Numbered from the stretch's first letter, positions 16,961 through 26,314 are shown. The stretch: 64,000 nucleotides of DNA from Planococcus salinus (GCF_003719725.1 NZ_RIAX01000002.1:186001-250000), one strand, 5' to 3'. Program-made: numbers and translations. The notes: generated from the letters alone by a model not told the origin.

Positions 16961-17917
16961 TTATTCAAACAATTTGCCTTTACTATACTTTCGCATAACT
17001 TTGATCAATTCTTTTTCATTTAGCGAAGAAACTAAACCGACATAAATATCCCCCGATTTATATTTTAGAGTTGTAATTGGAGTTCCGCCGGCATTGGAAT
17101 AAGTAGCTACTTCATAATTTAAATTACCATGCTTTTCTTGTCTCCATTCACTATCTTGAACATCTGCAATAATAACTGGAACGTCTTGTTGAATAATTGA
17201 AACTAACTCACCTGTTTTTTTGTGTACGAATTGGTCCGTAATTGCTCCAACAACTTTGATTGAACTATCTGACTTCCTGAAATCTTCGCTCATAAGAAAT
17301 GAAATAGCATCTGAGCTAGTTTGAATTTCTTCAGGCACTTCAGCTTCATCTACATTGACTGGTAACGAATCGGAAGACATCGAGCGGCTATTCCCTCCAA
17401 CAAAAAATAATTGGTGCACTTCTGTGTCACATACCGCAGAGTTTTGAAGTCCAGATATCGTGGAGCTAATTGCTGCTGCTGCTCGATTTACTGAACCTAA
17501 AGGAATGCTTCTATTCCAAGTATTTGGATACGAGTCTCCAGCATATAAACGGTCAGCATAGTAAGGACTCTTATACACAATAGTATTGGAGTTTTCGGTA
17601 TTATAGGACATTCCTATCCCACCTGTAACAGCGCCTTTACTGATAGATGTTATTCTAAGGTTATCACTTCTTAAATAAAAATTTGATAGATTAAAAGAAC
17701 CATAAGTGTAACTATGCATAGTATTGTAAACCCCATTACACTGACTGGCTACGGTTCCGGAAATTGAATTATATCTAGTTACAGATCCGCCAGTTCCTGA
17801 ACTCGACAAATAAGTACCCCATGTTTTACCATTTCCTGTCGCTAAAGAAGTACTTGGAAAAATTGACAAAGTTAAGATTAAACTCAATATGAGAAAAACT
17901 ATTTGTTTTAACTTCAT
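16961..17917 (-). CDS. Secreted protein of unknown function
   Basis: I do not recognise this 318-residue protein. It has a clear signal peptide (about 1-26, cleavage near SLATG), a Ser/Thr/Tyr/Asn-rich central region, and only two cysteines in the mature part (near 59 and 163), which could form a disulfide. The C-terminal third is more charged. AGGAGG lies 6 nt before the ATG. A weak promoter (TTGTAT, 17 nt, TATTAT, 17982-17954) precedes it. Base composition is more AT-rich than the neighbours. It sits in the gap left by spmAB/dacB relative to B. subtilis, suggesting accessory DNA. Confidence 0.75.
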   Translation of the reverse strand: MKLKQIVFLILSLILTLSIFPSTSLATGNGKTWGTYLSSSGTGGSVTRYNSISGTVASQCNGVYNTMHSYTYGSFNLSNFYLRSDNLRITSISKGAVTGGIGMSYNTENSNTIVYKSPYYADRLYAGDSYPNTWNRSIPLGSVNRAAAAISSTISGLQNSAVCDTEVHQLFFVGGNSRSMSSDSLPVNVDEAEVPEEIQTSSDAISFLMSEDFRKSDSSIKVVGAITDQFVHKKTGELVSIIQQDVPVIIADVQDSEWRQEKHGNLNYEVATYSNAGGTPITTLKYKSGDIYVGLVSSLNEKELIKVMRKYSKGKLFE

Positions 17918-18020
17918 TTTTTCCCTCCTATTTCCATTTTTGGGTCCAACTTAATAATACCTCATATGGAAACTAAATACAACGAATATTCAGAATTTTT
18001 ACTAATATTTCTTAATAATT

Positions 18021-18058
18021 AAAAAATGGAACTATTAGAAAGTAGTTCCACTTTTTAT
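18021..18058 (-). terminator. Terminator of the lipoprotein gene
   Basis: TGGAACTA and TAGTTCCA arms (18027-18034, 18043-18050) followed by TTTTTT on the minus strand; a T-run also follows on the plus strand. Confidence 0.75.
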
Positions 18059-18112
18059 GATTAGTACACCTTGTAGTTGAAGTTCATTAACAAGTATCAA
18101 TTTCTAGCCGTA

Positions 18113-18532
18113 CTATTCATCTAATTCAATTATTATATTTTCATCGTACCGCTCGTCGTTTTCTTTCCAGCTTATGTTAATGTCTATTTCCTTGGTAACT
18201 TTTAAATAACCTAGTAAACCTTTATCTGACAAGTTGAACTCTAAACTATTACTTGAAGATAATTCGTTGAAATCCCTGATAGCAAAACCTGATTCGCCTA
18301 TTTCAACGGGTATGGTAATCACAACATTGTTTACTTCATCGGAATTATCACCCAAGTATTCAAATGTTCCCAGAGCTTCCTCCTTTATTTCATCGTTAAT
18401 ATCATGCTCTTGAATATCCAGTTTCCCCTTCCAGTTAGCACTTTCCCCCTCTAATTTATAAGAGCTGTTCGAACTTTCAGCGCAACCATGCAAAAGTAAA
18501 ACAATTAAAAATAATATCAATATTTTTTTCAT
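18113..18532 (-). CDS. Putative lipoprotein of unknown function
   Basis: A 139-residue protein with a lipoprotein-type leader: two lysines, a leucine-rich core and LLLHGC with Cys17 as the probable lipidation site. The histidine two residues before the cysteine is unusual for a lipobox. The mature part is acidic and Asn/Ser-rich and I recognise no domain. CTAGGAGG precedes the ATG. It is next to the secreted protein on the same strand but each has its own terminator. AT-rich composition suggests an acquired gene. Confidence 0.7.
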   Translation of the reverse strand: MKKILILFLIVLLLHGCAESSNSSYKLEGESANWKGKLDIQEHDINDEIKEEALGTFEYLGDNSDEVNNVVITIPVEIGESGFAIRDFNELSSSNSLEFNLSDKGLLGYLKVTKEIDINISWKENDERYDENIIIELDE

Positions 18533-18688
18533 CTTATACCTCCTAGAAAGTATTTACCAAGTTAATTAGCGGTCCTTATTACATAAGAGGAAAAAATAAT
18601 GGAATGTTAAATATGACTCAACAATGACAATTTCTATTATTTTCTATTATATCTGATAGTTAAATTACTACAACTATATAAGGTGAAC

Positions 18689-18886
18689 TTAAGATGTTAA
18701 CCATTTTATTAAAAGATATGGAGCAAAACAGCGGAGACTCCCACAGGAAAGCGCACTTTTTTGCGGAATATCGGCGATAACCATTAAGTTCCACTTACAT
18801 AATACGCCTATTTCAATCCATTCTGTAAGCCGCTCCAGATTGGCTTTTCCGTGCTTCAAAAAGAAACCAAATGATTTCTCATTCAT
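18689..18886 (-). pseudogene. ORF remnant fused to a degenerate repeat
   Basis: A 65-codon frame whose first 27 residues (MNEKSFGFFLKHGKANLERL...) look protein-like and continue upstream without a start to KANEYDIEQL. The second half is translated repeat sequence. No ribosome binding site precedes its ATG. I read it as the tail of a lost gene, not a functional CDS; the family is not recognised. Confidence 0.3.
18718..18776. repeat. Degenerate repeat with GCGGAGACTCCCACAGGAAA
   Basis: GGAGCAAAACAGCGGAGACT, then CCCACAGGAAAGCGCA and TTTTTTGCGGAATATCGGCG. The layout resembles a GGAGACTCCTGCGGGA-type intergenic repeat that I recall from Bacillus relatives. Only this copy was seen in the window. 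Confidence 0.4.
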
Positions 18887-18920
18887 CAGCTGCTCAATGT
18901 CATACTCGTTTGCTTTTTAG

Positions 18921-18953
18921 ATAAATAAAAGAAGACTGTCCATTGTCCAGTCT
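18921..18953 (-). terminator. scpB terminator
   Basis: AGACTG and CAGTCT arms (18953-18948, 18938-18933) with a partly paired loop, followed by TCTTTTATTTATC on the minus strand. Confidence 0.7.
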
Positions 18954-18968
18954 CCCCCCGAAATCCTG

Positions 18969-19562
18969 CTACGCATTCACTTCTTCTTTAAACGTTTCCT
19001 GAAATCTGGTCATGAACAAATCGGAATCTTCCTCGTCCTGTTCCTGTCCCGGCTCTTCAGGCAAAGCGGGAAGTTCCTCCAGGCTGTTCAACCCGAAATA
19101 ATTCAAAAACTCGTTAGTGGTGCCATATAAAATAGCTCTTCCTGTTCCTTCTGCACGGCCTGTCTCCTGGATCAACCCTTTCGCAGTCAATGTATGAAGC
19201 GGCTTTTCACTTTTCACACCCCGCAGATCCTCAATTTCCAGGCGGGTAAGTGGCTGTTTATAGGCGACAATCGCCAACACTTCCAATGAAGCTTGCGACA
19301 GGGCTTGAGGTGTCGGGTTTTCCGCCAGCTTCTGGATGGTGTCGGCGACTTGCTTTTTGGTGGCAAGCTGATAAACTCCGGCCATTTCTTTTACCGTGAT
19401 GCCGCTCGCGGCGTCTCCGTACCTTTCCGCCATCCCTTTCAAAGCTTCCTTTATTTCCTGTTCTTCCGCTTCTGTTAAAAACTGCAATTGTTTCATCGTC
19501 ATTCCGTCATCTCCTGCAACGAATAACAACGCTTCTATTTTACTCGAAAGAGTCGTCTTCAT
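18969..19562 (-). CDS. scpB: Segregation and condensation protein B
   Basis: Winged-helix kleisin-interacting element of the SMC-ScpA-ScpB condensin, 197 residues. The typical start SKIEALLFVAG and the later EDLRGVKSEKPLHTL segment identify the family. It acts on the nucleoid. Its start lies 23 nt inside the end of scpA in another frame, so the two are translationally coupled. It is last in its transcript. Confidence 0.95.
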   Translation of the reverse strand: MKTTLSSKIEALLFVAGDDGMTMKQLQFLTEAEEQEIKEALKGMAERYGDAASGITVKEMAGVYQLATKKQVADTIQKLAENPTPQALSQASLEVLAIVAYKQPLTRLEIEDLRGVKSEKPLHTLTAKGLIQETGRAEGTGRAILYGTTNEFLNYFGLNSLEELPALPEEPGQEQDEEDSDLFMTRFQETFKEEVNA

Positions 19563-20313
19563 AGTTCCACGTATCCTTTCTGAGCTCCACCATTAAATCT
19601 GTAAAATTCTTTTCCTGTTCCACTTGTATGACTTGCCGTTTCATCAATTCCAGCACGGACAAAAAAGAAACCACCAATACGGATTTATCGTTGGAAGGGA
19701 ACAGTTCCGCAAATGATGTCCGGCCTTTTGTGGTTTTCAAGCGATTTACGATGAAAGTCATTTGATCTTTTATGGAAATTTCCTGTCGGGCAACACGTGC
19801 GGACAGTGGCGCTTTCAACTGTTTGCGCCGCAGCATTTTCTGGAAAGCTGCCAGCATATCATAGGCATTCACTTCCAGATCCGGATTTTCAACCGCCTCT
19901 GCCTGCTGGTATGCTGACAAATCCGTGGGAGCCTTGGTGTAGATGATGGAACGGTTCATTTCCAGCTCCTTCAACTGTAGGGATGCCTCTTTAAACTTCC
20001 GGTATTCAACCAATCGTGAAACCAGTTCTTCCCGCGGATCTTCTTCCACATAGTCGTAATCAAGATCTTCCATATCGCTTTCATGGACCGGCAATAAGGT
20101 TTTGCTTTTGATTGCCAGCAAAGTGGCTGCCATGACCAGGTATTCACTTGCTTCGTTCAATTCCAGCACTTGCATGGCCCGGATGTGTTCCATATACTGT
20201 GAAGTGATTTGGGAAACAGGAATATCATAAATATCGATTTCCAAACGGTGTATTAAATGCAATAATAAATCGAGAGGCCCTTCAAAAGCCTGCACTTTCA
20301 CTTCATAAGACAT
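19540..20313 (-). CDS. scpA: Segregation and condensation protein A
   Basis: Kleisin subunit that bridges the SMC heads, 257 residues. The N-terminal block FEGPLDLLLHLIHRLEIDIYD (about 9-29, shown in part) and the C-terminal winged helix (about 170-245) are typical. AGGTGG lies 6 nt before the ATG. Transcribed divergently from ypuF. Confidence 0.95.
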   Translation of the reverse strand: MSYEVKVQAFEGPLDLLLHLIHRLEIDIYDIPVSQITSQYMEHIRAMQVLELNEASEYLVMAATLLAIKSKTLLPVHESDMEDLDYDYVEEDPREELVSRLVEYRKFKEASLQLKELEMNRSIIYTKAPTDLSAYQQAEAVENPDLEVNAYDMLAAFQKMLRRKQLKAPLSARVARQEISIKDQMTFIVNRLKTTKGRTSFAELFPSNDKSVLVVSFLSVLELMKRQVIQVEQEKNFTDLMVELRKDTWNYEDDSFE

Positions 20314-20371
20314 GTTTCGCCACCTGACTGTTCAATAATACTGACTATATTATAGTAGAAAGGGGATTAAA

Positions 20372-20872
20372 ATGCACCCACTCCACCATCCGCTGTTTCT
20401 GCAATACATTATTTACTTCAATATGGAAAAGGATTATTTCGAATGCCATGAAGTCGGCGAAGAATACTGGAAAATCGTGGCACCGAAAAACAAAACCCAT
20501 CCATTGACCGGCTGGATCCAATTGGCTGTCGGCATGTACCACTGGCGAAGAAGCAATTACCCAGGTGCCTTGCGGTCATTTATCCGTGCAAAAGTGAAAT
20601 TGGCCAACAAAGGAGTATGGGTGGAAGGTTTCAACCACGAAAAATTGCTGGAGCTTCTTACTTATTCGATCGAGGCGGTAACGGAGCGAAAACCATTCGA
20701 AGCTTACGAAATCCCGTTGACTTCTTTGCAGTTGAAGCAAATGGCCGACGAGTACAAAGCTGAACATCCACCGGCTGAACACGATCCATATTTTTTAATG
20801 CATAAGCATCGCTTGCGGGATCGTTCTTCCATCATCAGTCTGCGGGAGCAAAAAAAAAGGCGGAACCTTTAA
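20372..20872 (+). CDS. ypuF: DUF309 protein YpuF
   Basis: A 166-residue helical protein with the DUF309 signature FECHEVGEEYW near 23-33. Function is unknown; the family is conserved next to scpA in Bacilli. AAAGGGG lies 6 nt before the ATG. It converges on ribT, and the two stop codons are 1 nt apart within one hairpin. Confidence 0.85.
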   Translation: MHPLHHPLFLQYIIYFNMEKDYFECHEVGEEYWKIVAPKNKTHPLTGWIQLAVGMYHWRRSNYPGALRSFIRAKVKLANKGVWVEGFNHEKLLELLTYSIEAVTERKPFEAYEIPLTSLQLKQMADEYKAEHPPAEHDPYFLMHKHRLRDRSSIISLREQKKRRNL

Positions 20873-20893
20873 ATCAAAGTTCCGCTTTTTTTT
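20851..20893. terminator. Bidirectional terminator overlapping both ypuF and ribT stop codons
   Basis: AAAAAAAAGGCGGAAC pairs with GTTCCGCTTTTTTTT (one G-U). Both stop codons, TAA at 20870-20872 and the complement of TGA at 20874-20876, lie in the 12-nt loop. Confidence 0.9.
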
Positions 20894-21233
20894 CTGGACA
20901 TTTTTTCAAAAATGGTTCCGTATCTTTTGTGGCACGCATTTCCCGACCCTGCATGATCTGTTGGATCTTCTCCACCATTGCGTGGCCGATTCCTTCCCCT
21001 CTATGGGAAGGATTGACCGATACGTGATGGACAGTGAAAAATCCCTCTTCCACTTCCACACCCAGCAAACCGACAAAGTCATCTCCTTTTTTCCAGAGAT
21101 AAAGCTGCCAACCCGGGTTCTCTTCGTATATATGCATCGTTTGCTGCAATTTTTTCAGTTCACGCTCTTTAGGCATGAAAGACAATAACCCCATAGCGAT
21201 CTTTTCAAATGATTTCTTATATCTGATTAACAT
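20874..21233 (-). CDS. ribT: GNAT acetyltransferase RibT
   Basis: Acetyltransferase-fold protein of 119 residues. The acetyl-CoA binding segment HHVSVNPSHRGEGIGHAMV (about 70-88) is clear. RibT was named from the riboflavin locus of B. subtilis, but its role is not established and no rib biosynthesis genes are here. The ATG at 21233 has GAGGG 8 nt upstream; an ATG five codons earlier overlaps that site. Confidence 0.85.
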   Translation of the reverse strand: MLIRYKKSFEKIAMGLLSFMPKERELKKLQQTMHIYEENPGWQLYLWKKGDDFVGLLGVEVEEGFFTVHHVSVNPSHRGEGIGHAMVEKIQQIMQGREMRATKDTEPFLKKCPEKKAEL

Positions 21234-21312
21234 AATCAAATCCCTCATTTTCGTCTTAAAGCGGCTTTATTCATCCTACTATAAAGCGACCGATAACTCA
21301 AGTCTCTCCAAA

Positions 21313-21417
21313 TCAGCCACCGACGACGTTATCAGCGAAGAAAAACCAGTATACGACTCCCCAAGCCATTGCCATCAGGAAAATAAAAATCAGCAGCAAT
21401 ACGTTTGACCTTTTCAT
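21313..21417 (-). CDS. 34-residue single-pass membrane peptide coupled to lysA
   Basis: ATG at 21417 overlaps the lysA stop codon (ATGA). AGGTGA lies 7 nt upstream. The peptide starts MKRSNVLLLIFIFLMAMA and ends in WFFFADNVVGG. One hydrophobic helix fills residues 6-27 with a basic N-terminus, so it should insert with its N-terminus inside. I know no family. Coupling, spacing and topology support it as a real gene, but its short length makes proof from sequence alone weak. Confidence 0.6.
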   Translation of the reverse strand: MKRSNVLLLIFIFLMAMAWGVVYWFFFADNVVGG

Positions 21418-22736
21418 CGGCGGGTCACCTGAGGATTGTATGAAACATCCTGCTTGATCAAATCTTCATAGCTTTCGCGCTTGATGACCAGCTGGTGTTC
21501 CCCATTTTCCACGAAGACAACAGCTGGACGCGCCAGACGATTGTAATTGCTCGCCATCGAGTAACCGTAAGCCCCTGTACAGAACATACTCAGGATATCA
21601 CCGGGTTCTGCTGCCGGTAATTGTGCCTGTTCAATCAGCTTGTCACCGGATTCACAGCATTTTCCGGCTACTGTATATTGTTTCGTCAATTCGGCATTTG
21701 CTTTATTGGCCAGCAGCGAACTGTATTTGGCACCATACAGGGCAGGACGGATATTGTCTGACATCCCTCCGTCCACGGCGATGTATTGCCGCGTGCCAGG
21801 TACTTCTTTCGTGGAACCGACTGTGTACAACGTCGTGCCGGCGTCTCCGATCAGCGAGCGGCCAGGTTCGATCCAAATTTCCGGAACGTCAAACCCAGCA
21901 TCAGCTGAAACGGTTTTGACCGTCTGAATCATTTCTTTCACGTATTCGGAAGGCGCCAATGGCTGGTCTTCTTCTGTATAGCGGATCCCGAACCCACCGC
22001 CTAAATTAAGGACGGGGCATGTATACTCATACTGTTCTTTCCATTCCGCCATTTTCTTGACCAGCTTCTCAGAAGCCATGCGGAATGCAGCCGTATCAAA
22101 AATCTGTGAACCAATATGGCAATGAAGACCCATGACTTTCAGAAACGCGTGATGAACCGTTTCGGCGAATGCTTTGTCTGCCTGCCCATTATTCAAGTCA
22201 AAACCGAATTTTGAATCTTCCTGACCAGTCGTAATGTAGTCATGTGTGTGTGCTGAGATACCCGGCGTGACACGGAGCAATATGTTCATTGGCCGTTCCA
22301 GCTGTTCGGATAGCTTCTTCAACTGATCAATTTCATAAAAATTATCGACAACGATGCAGCCGATTTCTTCTTCAAAAGCCATCCGCAGTTCCGCTTCGCT
22401 TTTATTGTTGCCATGGAAATGAATTTTCTCTTTTGGAAAGCCGGCTTTGATCGCCGTGTACAATTCGCCTCCGGAGACTACATCGAGTGACAGGTTTTCT
22501 TCAGCAGCCACCTGGTAGATGGCGATGCTCGAAAAAGCTTTACTGGCGTAGGCAACCTGGTAGCCGATTTTCTGCTGTTCGAATGTTTGCTGAAATGCTC
22601 TGGCCCGCTCACGGAACAACTGGATATCGTAGACGAAAAGCGGGGTTCCATATTCTGTTGCCAACTCCACCGTATCGGTGCCGCCGATTGTCAAATGGCC
22701 TTTGGCATTAATTGTTTGTGTACCATATAAATGCAT
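21414..22736 (-). CDS. lysA: Diaminopimelate decarboxylase
   Basis: PLP enzyme that converts meso-diaminopimelate to L-lysine, the last step of lysine synthesis. 440 residues. The PLP lysine is in AYASKAFSS (Lys66). HCHIGSQI, GGGFGIRY and the active-site CESGDKL follow in order. The ATG at 22736 has AGGAGGAG 5 nt upstream; an ATG 7 codons earlier lacks this. No lysine riboswitch is visible in the 73-nt leader. In B. subtilis the spoVA and sigF genes follow next; here pdp is the neighbour. Confidence 0.95.
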   Translation of the reverse strand: MHLYGTQTINAKGHLTIGGTDTVELATEYGTPLFVYDIQLFRERARAFQQTFEQQKIGYQVAYASKAFSSIAIYQVAAEENLSLDVVSGGELYTAIKAGFPKEKIHFHGNNKSEAELRMAFEEEIGCIVVDNFYEIDQLKKLSEQLERPMNILLRVTPGISAHTHDYITTGQEDSKFGFDLNNGQADKAFAETVHHAFLKVMGLHCHIGSQIFDTAAFRMASEKLVKKMAEWKEQYEYTCPVLNLGGGFGIRYTEEDQPLAPSEYVKEMIQTVKTVSADAGFDVPEIWIEPGRSLIGDAGTTLYTVGSTKEVPGTRQYIAVDGGMSDNIRPALYGAKYSSLLANKANAELTKQYTVAGKCCESGDKLIEQAQLPAAEPGDILSMFCTGAYGYSMASNYNRLARPAVVFVENGEHQLVIKRESYEDLIKQDVSYNPQVTRR

Positions 22737-22755
22737 ATTACTCCTCCTGATGTAC

Positions 22756-22801
22756 AAAAATGGGGTATGTGAAAAATCTTGCTGAGAAATACCCCAGCAA
22801 G
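22756..22801 (-). terminator. Overlapping alternative hairpins after pdp
   Basis: Hairpin A pairs CTTGCTG with CAGCAAG (22801-22795, 22784-22778) and is followed by ATTTTTC. Hairpin B pairs GGGGTAT with ATACCCC (22795-22789, 22768-22762) and is followed by ATTTTTG. Each uses the GGGGTAT/CAGCAAG region so only one can form fully. They lie between pdp and lysA. Confidence 0.6.
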
Positions 22802-22809
22802 ACAGGAAA

Positions 22810-24114
22810 CTATTCCGTGATCACAGCTGAAATAAGCTGTGGCTTATCAACTGGTTCTTTTGTAAATTCAATGCTATTATATAACATTTCCATGCATTCT
22901 GCGAGTTCTTCAGTATTTGCATGGATGGTCGCAAGAGCCTCTCCTTTGCGTACGAAATCCCCCACTTTTTTGTGCAGCACGATGCCGACAGCCAAATCGA
23001 TCTCCGAATCCTTGGCCGCCCGCCCCGCCCCGAGAACCATAGCGGCGGTGCCGATTTCATCTGCTTCCATGAAAGAAATATAACCTTCCTGCTGAGACAG
23101 AAGCTGTTCCGTCACTTTGGCCTGAGGCAGCAATTCCGGATTTTCCACCACTTTCGAATTGCCTCCCTGGCTTTCGATCAACTGTTTAAACATCTGCAGG
23201 GCCTGGCCAGTTTCCATGGCTTTCTCGAGCATGGAACGGGCTTCTTCGAGCGTCGATGCCTTGCCGCCAAGAACAACCATTTGGCTGCCGAGCACTAAGC
23301 AAAGTTCCGTCAAATCTTCAGGTCCTTTGCCCTGCAATGTATCAATTGCCTCTTTCACTTCGAGAGCATTGCCGATCGCAAAGCCAAGCGGCTGGCTCAT
23401 ATCCGAAATGATGGCCATCGTCTTTCTCCCTGTCGCATTGCCGATCGATACCATGGCATGCGCTAACTTCTCTGCATCTTCAGCCGTTTTCATAAAAGCC
23501 CCTTCGCCTGTCTTGACGTCCAGCACAATGGCATCGGCTCCGGCAGCGATCTTTTTGCTCATGATGGAACTGGCGATCAGCGGAATGCTGTTGACAGTGG
23601 CCGTCACATCACGCAAGGCGTACATCTTTTTATCAGCAGGTGTTAAATTGCCGCTTTGGCCGACGACCGCCAATTTTTTATCGTTTACTTGTTGGATGAA
23701 CTCATCAGTAGTAAGTTCGACGTGGAAGCCTTCAATCGCTTCCAATTTGTCAATCGTCCCTCCTGTATGCCCGAGACCCCGACCACTCATCTTAGCGACC
23801 GGTACACCACATGCCGCCACCAGGGGACCCAGCACAAGGGTGGTTGTATCTCCGACACCGCCTGTCGAATGCTTATCGACTTTGATTCCCTGAATTGCGG
23901 ACAAATCGATGCGATCACCCGAATCGACCATTGCCAGTGTCAATGCCGCCCGTTCATTTTCTGTCATGTCCTGAAAATAGACTGCCATCAGAAAGGCACT
24001 CATTTGGTAATCCGCAATGTCACCAGCTGTATAACCGGAAATGACAAATTGAATCTCTTCATCCGACAGTTCGAAACCGTCTCTTTTTTTCTCAATCAGG
24101 TCAACCATTCTCAT
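22810..24114 (-). CDS. pdp: Pyrimidine-nucleoside phosphorylase
   Basis: Phosphorolyses uridine, thymidine and deoxyuridine to base plus pentose 1-phosphate. 434 residues. The phosphate-binding [12 protein letters not shown] (about 81-92) and [16 protein letters not shown] (about 110-125) identify the family. It is 18 nt downstream of deoB; together they feed pentose phosphates into central metabolism. The pupG gene found with them in B. subtilis is absent. Confidence 0.95.
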   Translation of the reverse strand: MRMVDLIEKKRDGFELSDEEIQFVISGYTAGDIADYQMSAFLMAVYFQDMTENERAALTLAMVDSGDRIDLSAIQGIKVDKHSTGGVGDTTTLVLGPLVAACGVPVAKMSGRGLGHTGGTIDKLEAIEGFHVELTTDEFIQQVNDKKLAVVGQSGNLTPADKKMYALRDVTATVNSIPLIASSIMSKKIAAGADAIVLDVKTGEGAFMKTAEDAEKLAHAMVSIGNATGRKTMAIISDMSQPLGFAIGNALEVKEAIDTLQGKGPEDLTELCLVLGSQMVVLGGKASTLEEARSMLEKAMETGQALQMFKQLIESQGGNSKVVENPELLPQAKVTEQLLSQQEGYISFMEADEIGTAAMVLGAGRAAKDSEIDLAVGIVLHKKVGDFVRKGEALATIHANTEELAECMEMLYNSIEFTKEPVDKPQLISAVITE

Positions 24115-24132
24115 GGAACAAAACCGCCTTTG

Positions 24133-25317
24133 TCAAAGTAATTTTGAAAGAAAGCTGTTGCCGAACTTCGGCAGTGGAGCTGAAAAGTTATCAGCGACCG
24201 ATGCGCCGATATCTGAAAACGTTTCTCTTAGTTCCAATTCTTGGCCACCTTTGAAACGAGGCGAGTACGCCAATAGCGGCACAAATTCGCGTGTGTGGTC
24301 TGTACCATGGAACGTGGGATCATTGCCATGGTCAGCAGTCAGAATCAATAAGTCGTCTTCTTCCAAAAGCTCCAGCACTTCGGGAAGGCGACGATCAAAT
24401 GCCTCCAGGGCAGCGCCGTAGCCTTGCGGATCCCGCCGATGGCCGTACAACGCATCAAAATCGACCAAGTTCAAAAAGCTTAAGCCGTTAAACGGTTCTT
24501 TTGCTACTTGGACCAGTTTGTCCATACCGTCCATATTGTCTTTTGTCCGAAGCGCTTTTGTGACACCCGCTCCATTGTAGATATCGTCGATTTTACCGAT
24601 GGCAATTACGTCTTTTCCGATATCTTTCAATTCATTCATGACGGTTCTGTCAAAAGGTGTCAAAGCATAATCATGGCGGTTGGAAGTCCGTTTGAAAGCC
24701 CCCGGCACACCAACGAACGGACGTGCAATGACCCGTCCCACCAGGTGTTCCGCTTCCAGTGTCAATTCACGGGCGATTTCACATATTTTGTACAGCTCTT
24801 CCAGCGGCACCACTTCTTCGTGCGCAGCAATCTGGAGAACGGGATCAGCAGATGTATAGACGATGATGGCACCTGTCTCCATATGCTCTTTTCCAAGCTC
24901 GTCCAGAATTTCTGTACCGCTCGCCGGTTTGTTGCCAATCACCTTACGGCCAGTTTTTTCTTCCAATTGATGGATCAATTGTTCCGGGAAACCGTTCGGA
25001 TAGACTTTGAAAGGTGTATCAATGTTCAGACCCATAATTTCCCAGTGGCCGGTCATGGTGTCTTTGCCGACAGAAGCTTCCTGCATTTTTCCAAAATAGG
25101 CCGCCGGCGTATCTACTGGCGTTAAGCCTTTGACAGGAACAATATTTGCCAACCCGAGTTTCTCCATGTTCGGCATATACAATCCACCGGTTGCTTCTGC
25201 GATATGACCCAGCGTATCAGCTCCCACATCTCCGAAAGCTTCTGCGTCCGGTGCTTCGCCGATGCCCACCGAGTCCAATACGACGAGATGAATACGTTTA
25301 AAAGGTTTAATTGTCAT
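24133..25317 (-). CDS. deoB: Phosphopentomutase
   Basis: Converts ribose or deoxyribose 1-phosphate to the 5-phosphate. 394 residues of the alkaline phosphatase-like superfamily: metal motifs [11 protein letters not shown] (about 14-24), the nucleophile region [11 protein letters not shown], and [17 protein letters not shown] near the end. CAAGGAGG precedes the ATG. It forms an operon with pdp and is downstream of xerD. Confidence 0.95.
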   Translation of the reverse strand: MTIKPFKRIHLVVLDSVGIGEAPDAEAFGDVGADTLGHIAEATGGLYMPNMEKLGLANIVPVKGLTPVDTPAAYFGKMQEASVGKDTMTGHWEIMGLNIDTPFKVYPNGFPEQLIHQLEEKTGRKVIGNKPASGTEILDELGKEHMETGAIIVYTSADPVLQIAAHEEVVPLEELYKICEIARELTLEAEHLVGRVIARPFVGVPGAFKRTSNRHDYALTPFDRTVMNELKDIGKDVIAIGKIDDIYNGAGVTKALRTKDNMDGMDKLVQVAKEPFNGLSFLNLVDFDALYGHRRDPQGYGAALEAFDRRLPEVLELLEEDDLLILTADHGNDPTFHGTDHTREFVPLLAYSPRFKGGQELELRETFSDIGASVADNFSAPLPKFGNSFLSKLL

Positions 25318-25385
25318 AGTCTTTCCTCCTTGTTTACGCTCCTATCGTACCATAATTTCCCTTCTTGTCGGAAGTCTGACCTGTT

Positions 25386-26288
25386 TCAGGCCCGGGGATG
25401 AAATTGAGAGTAAACGTCTTTTAATCTGGTTTTGCTGACATGCGTATAAATTTGAGTGGTCGAAATATCCGCGTGACCCAGCATCTCCTGAACCGCCCGC
25501 AAATCTGCTCCATTTTCAATCAAATGGGTGGCAAATGAATGTCTCAGTGTATGGGGCGTCAATTCTTTCTGGATTCCCGCTTTTTGTGCATGCTGTTTCA
25601 GCAATTTCCAGAACCCTTGCCTCGTTAACCGTTTACCCCGTTGGTTGATAAACAAAGCATCCGTTTTCTCACCGGCTTTCACCAATTCATTTCTGGCGTT
25701 CTCCAAATAGGCCTGGCATACATTCAGCGCCGATTTTCCCAGAGGGATTATCCGCTCTTTGCCACCTTTTCCGGTGCAACGGACAAAGCCCATTGTCAAA
25801 TGGACATCAGTTATATCCAGATTGATGCATTCACTGACTCTCATTCCACTGGCATATAAGAGTTCCAGCATCGCCTGGTCACGTAAGCCGCTCGGTTTCG
25901 AGGTAATGGGTGCTTGTATCAGCGCATCCACTTCTTCAATTGATAAAATGGTCGGAAGTTTTTTCTCCATTTGAGGCATTTCCAGATGAACAGTCGGATC
26001 CTGGTCAACGACACGCTCCCGGATCAGAAACTGATGAAAAGACCGTATCGAAGAAATATGCCGGGCCACTGTCCTTGGTGTTTTGGTCGTCTCTTTCAAA
26101 TGACGAAGGTGATTCAGAATATGTACTCGTTCCACTTTGCGCAGTGAATCCAATTGCTCCACTTCTTTTAAGTAATGCAAATAGTTCTTTAAATCCCTTT
26201 CGTATGACAGCAATGTGTTGTCAGCCAATTGCCGTTCCACACGAAGGAAATGCAAATAATCATCCAACGCATCTTTTGCATACTTCAT
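25386..26288 (-). CDS. xerD: Tyrosine recombinase XerD
   Basis: Site-specific recombinase resolving chromosome dimers at dif, 300 residues. The N-terminal core-binding domain (about 1-85) is followed by the catalytic domain with [18 protein letters not shown] and [14 protein letters not shown] (catalytic Tyr near 280). A GAGGTG site precedes the ATG. It lies downstream of fur, separated by a terminator. Confidence 0.95.
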   Translation of the reverse strand: MKYAKDALDDYLHFLRVERQLADNTLLSYERDLKNYLHYLKEVEQLDSLRKVERVHILNHLRHLKETTKTPRTVARHISSIRSFHQFLIRERVVDQDPTVHLEMPQMEKKLPTILSIEEVDALIQAPITSKPSGLRDQAMLELLYASGMRVSECINLDITDVHLTMGFVRCTGKGGKERIIPLGKSALNVCQAYLENARNELVKAGEKTDALFINQRGKRLTRQGFWKLLKQHAQKAGIQKELTPHTLRHSFATHLIENGADLRAVQEMLGHADISTTQIYTHVSKTRLKDVYSQFHPRA

Positions 26289-26314
26289 TCGTTACACCTC
26301 ATTTTTTGAAATTG

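Larger units (their letters stand above)
18533..18968. other. Gene-poor AT-rich gap between the lipoprotein and scpB
   Basis: About 430 nt. From left to right it holds the lipoprotein leader, AT-rich sequence without a clear promoter, a degenerate repeat, an ORF fragment and the scpB terminator. No intact gene is supported. Confidence 0.6.

Noticed and set aside
22737..22809. Lysine riboswitch before lysA
   Set aside because: The gap is 73 nt, too short for the aptamer, and none of its conserved blocks is seen.
23159..23893. 244-codon plus-strand frame opposite pdp
   Set aside because: Wholly inside pdp; composition is an antisense shadow and no start signal exists.
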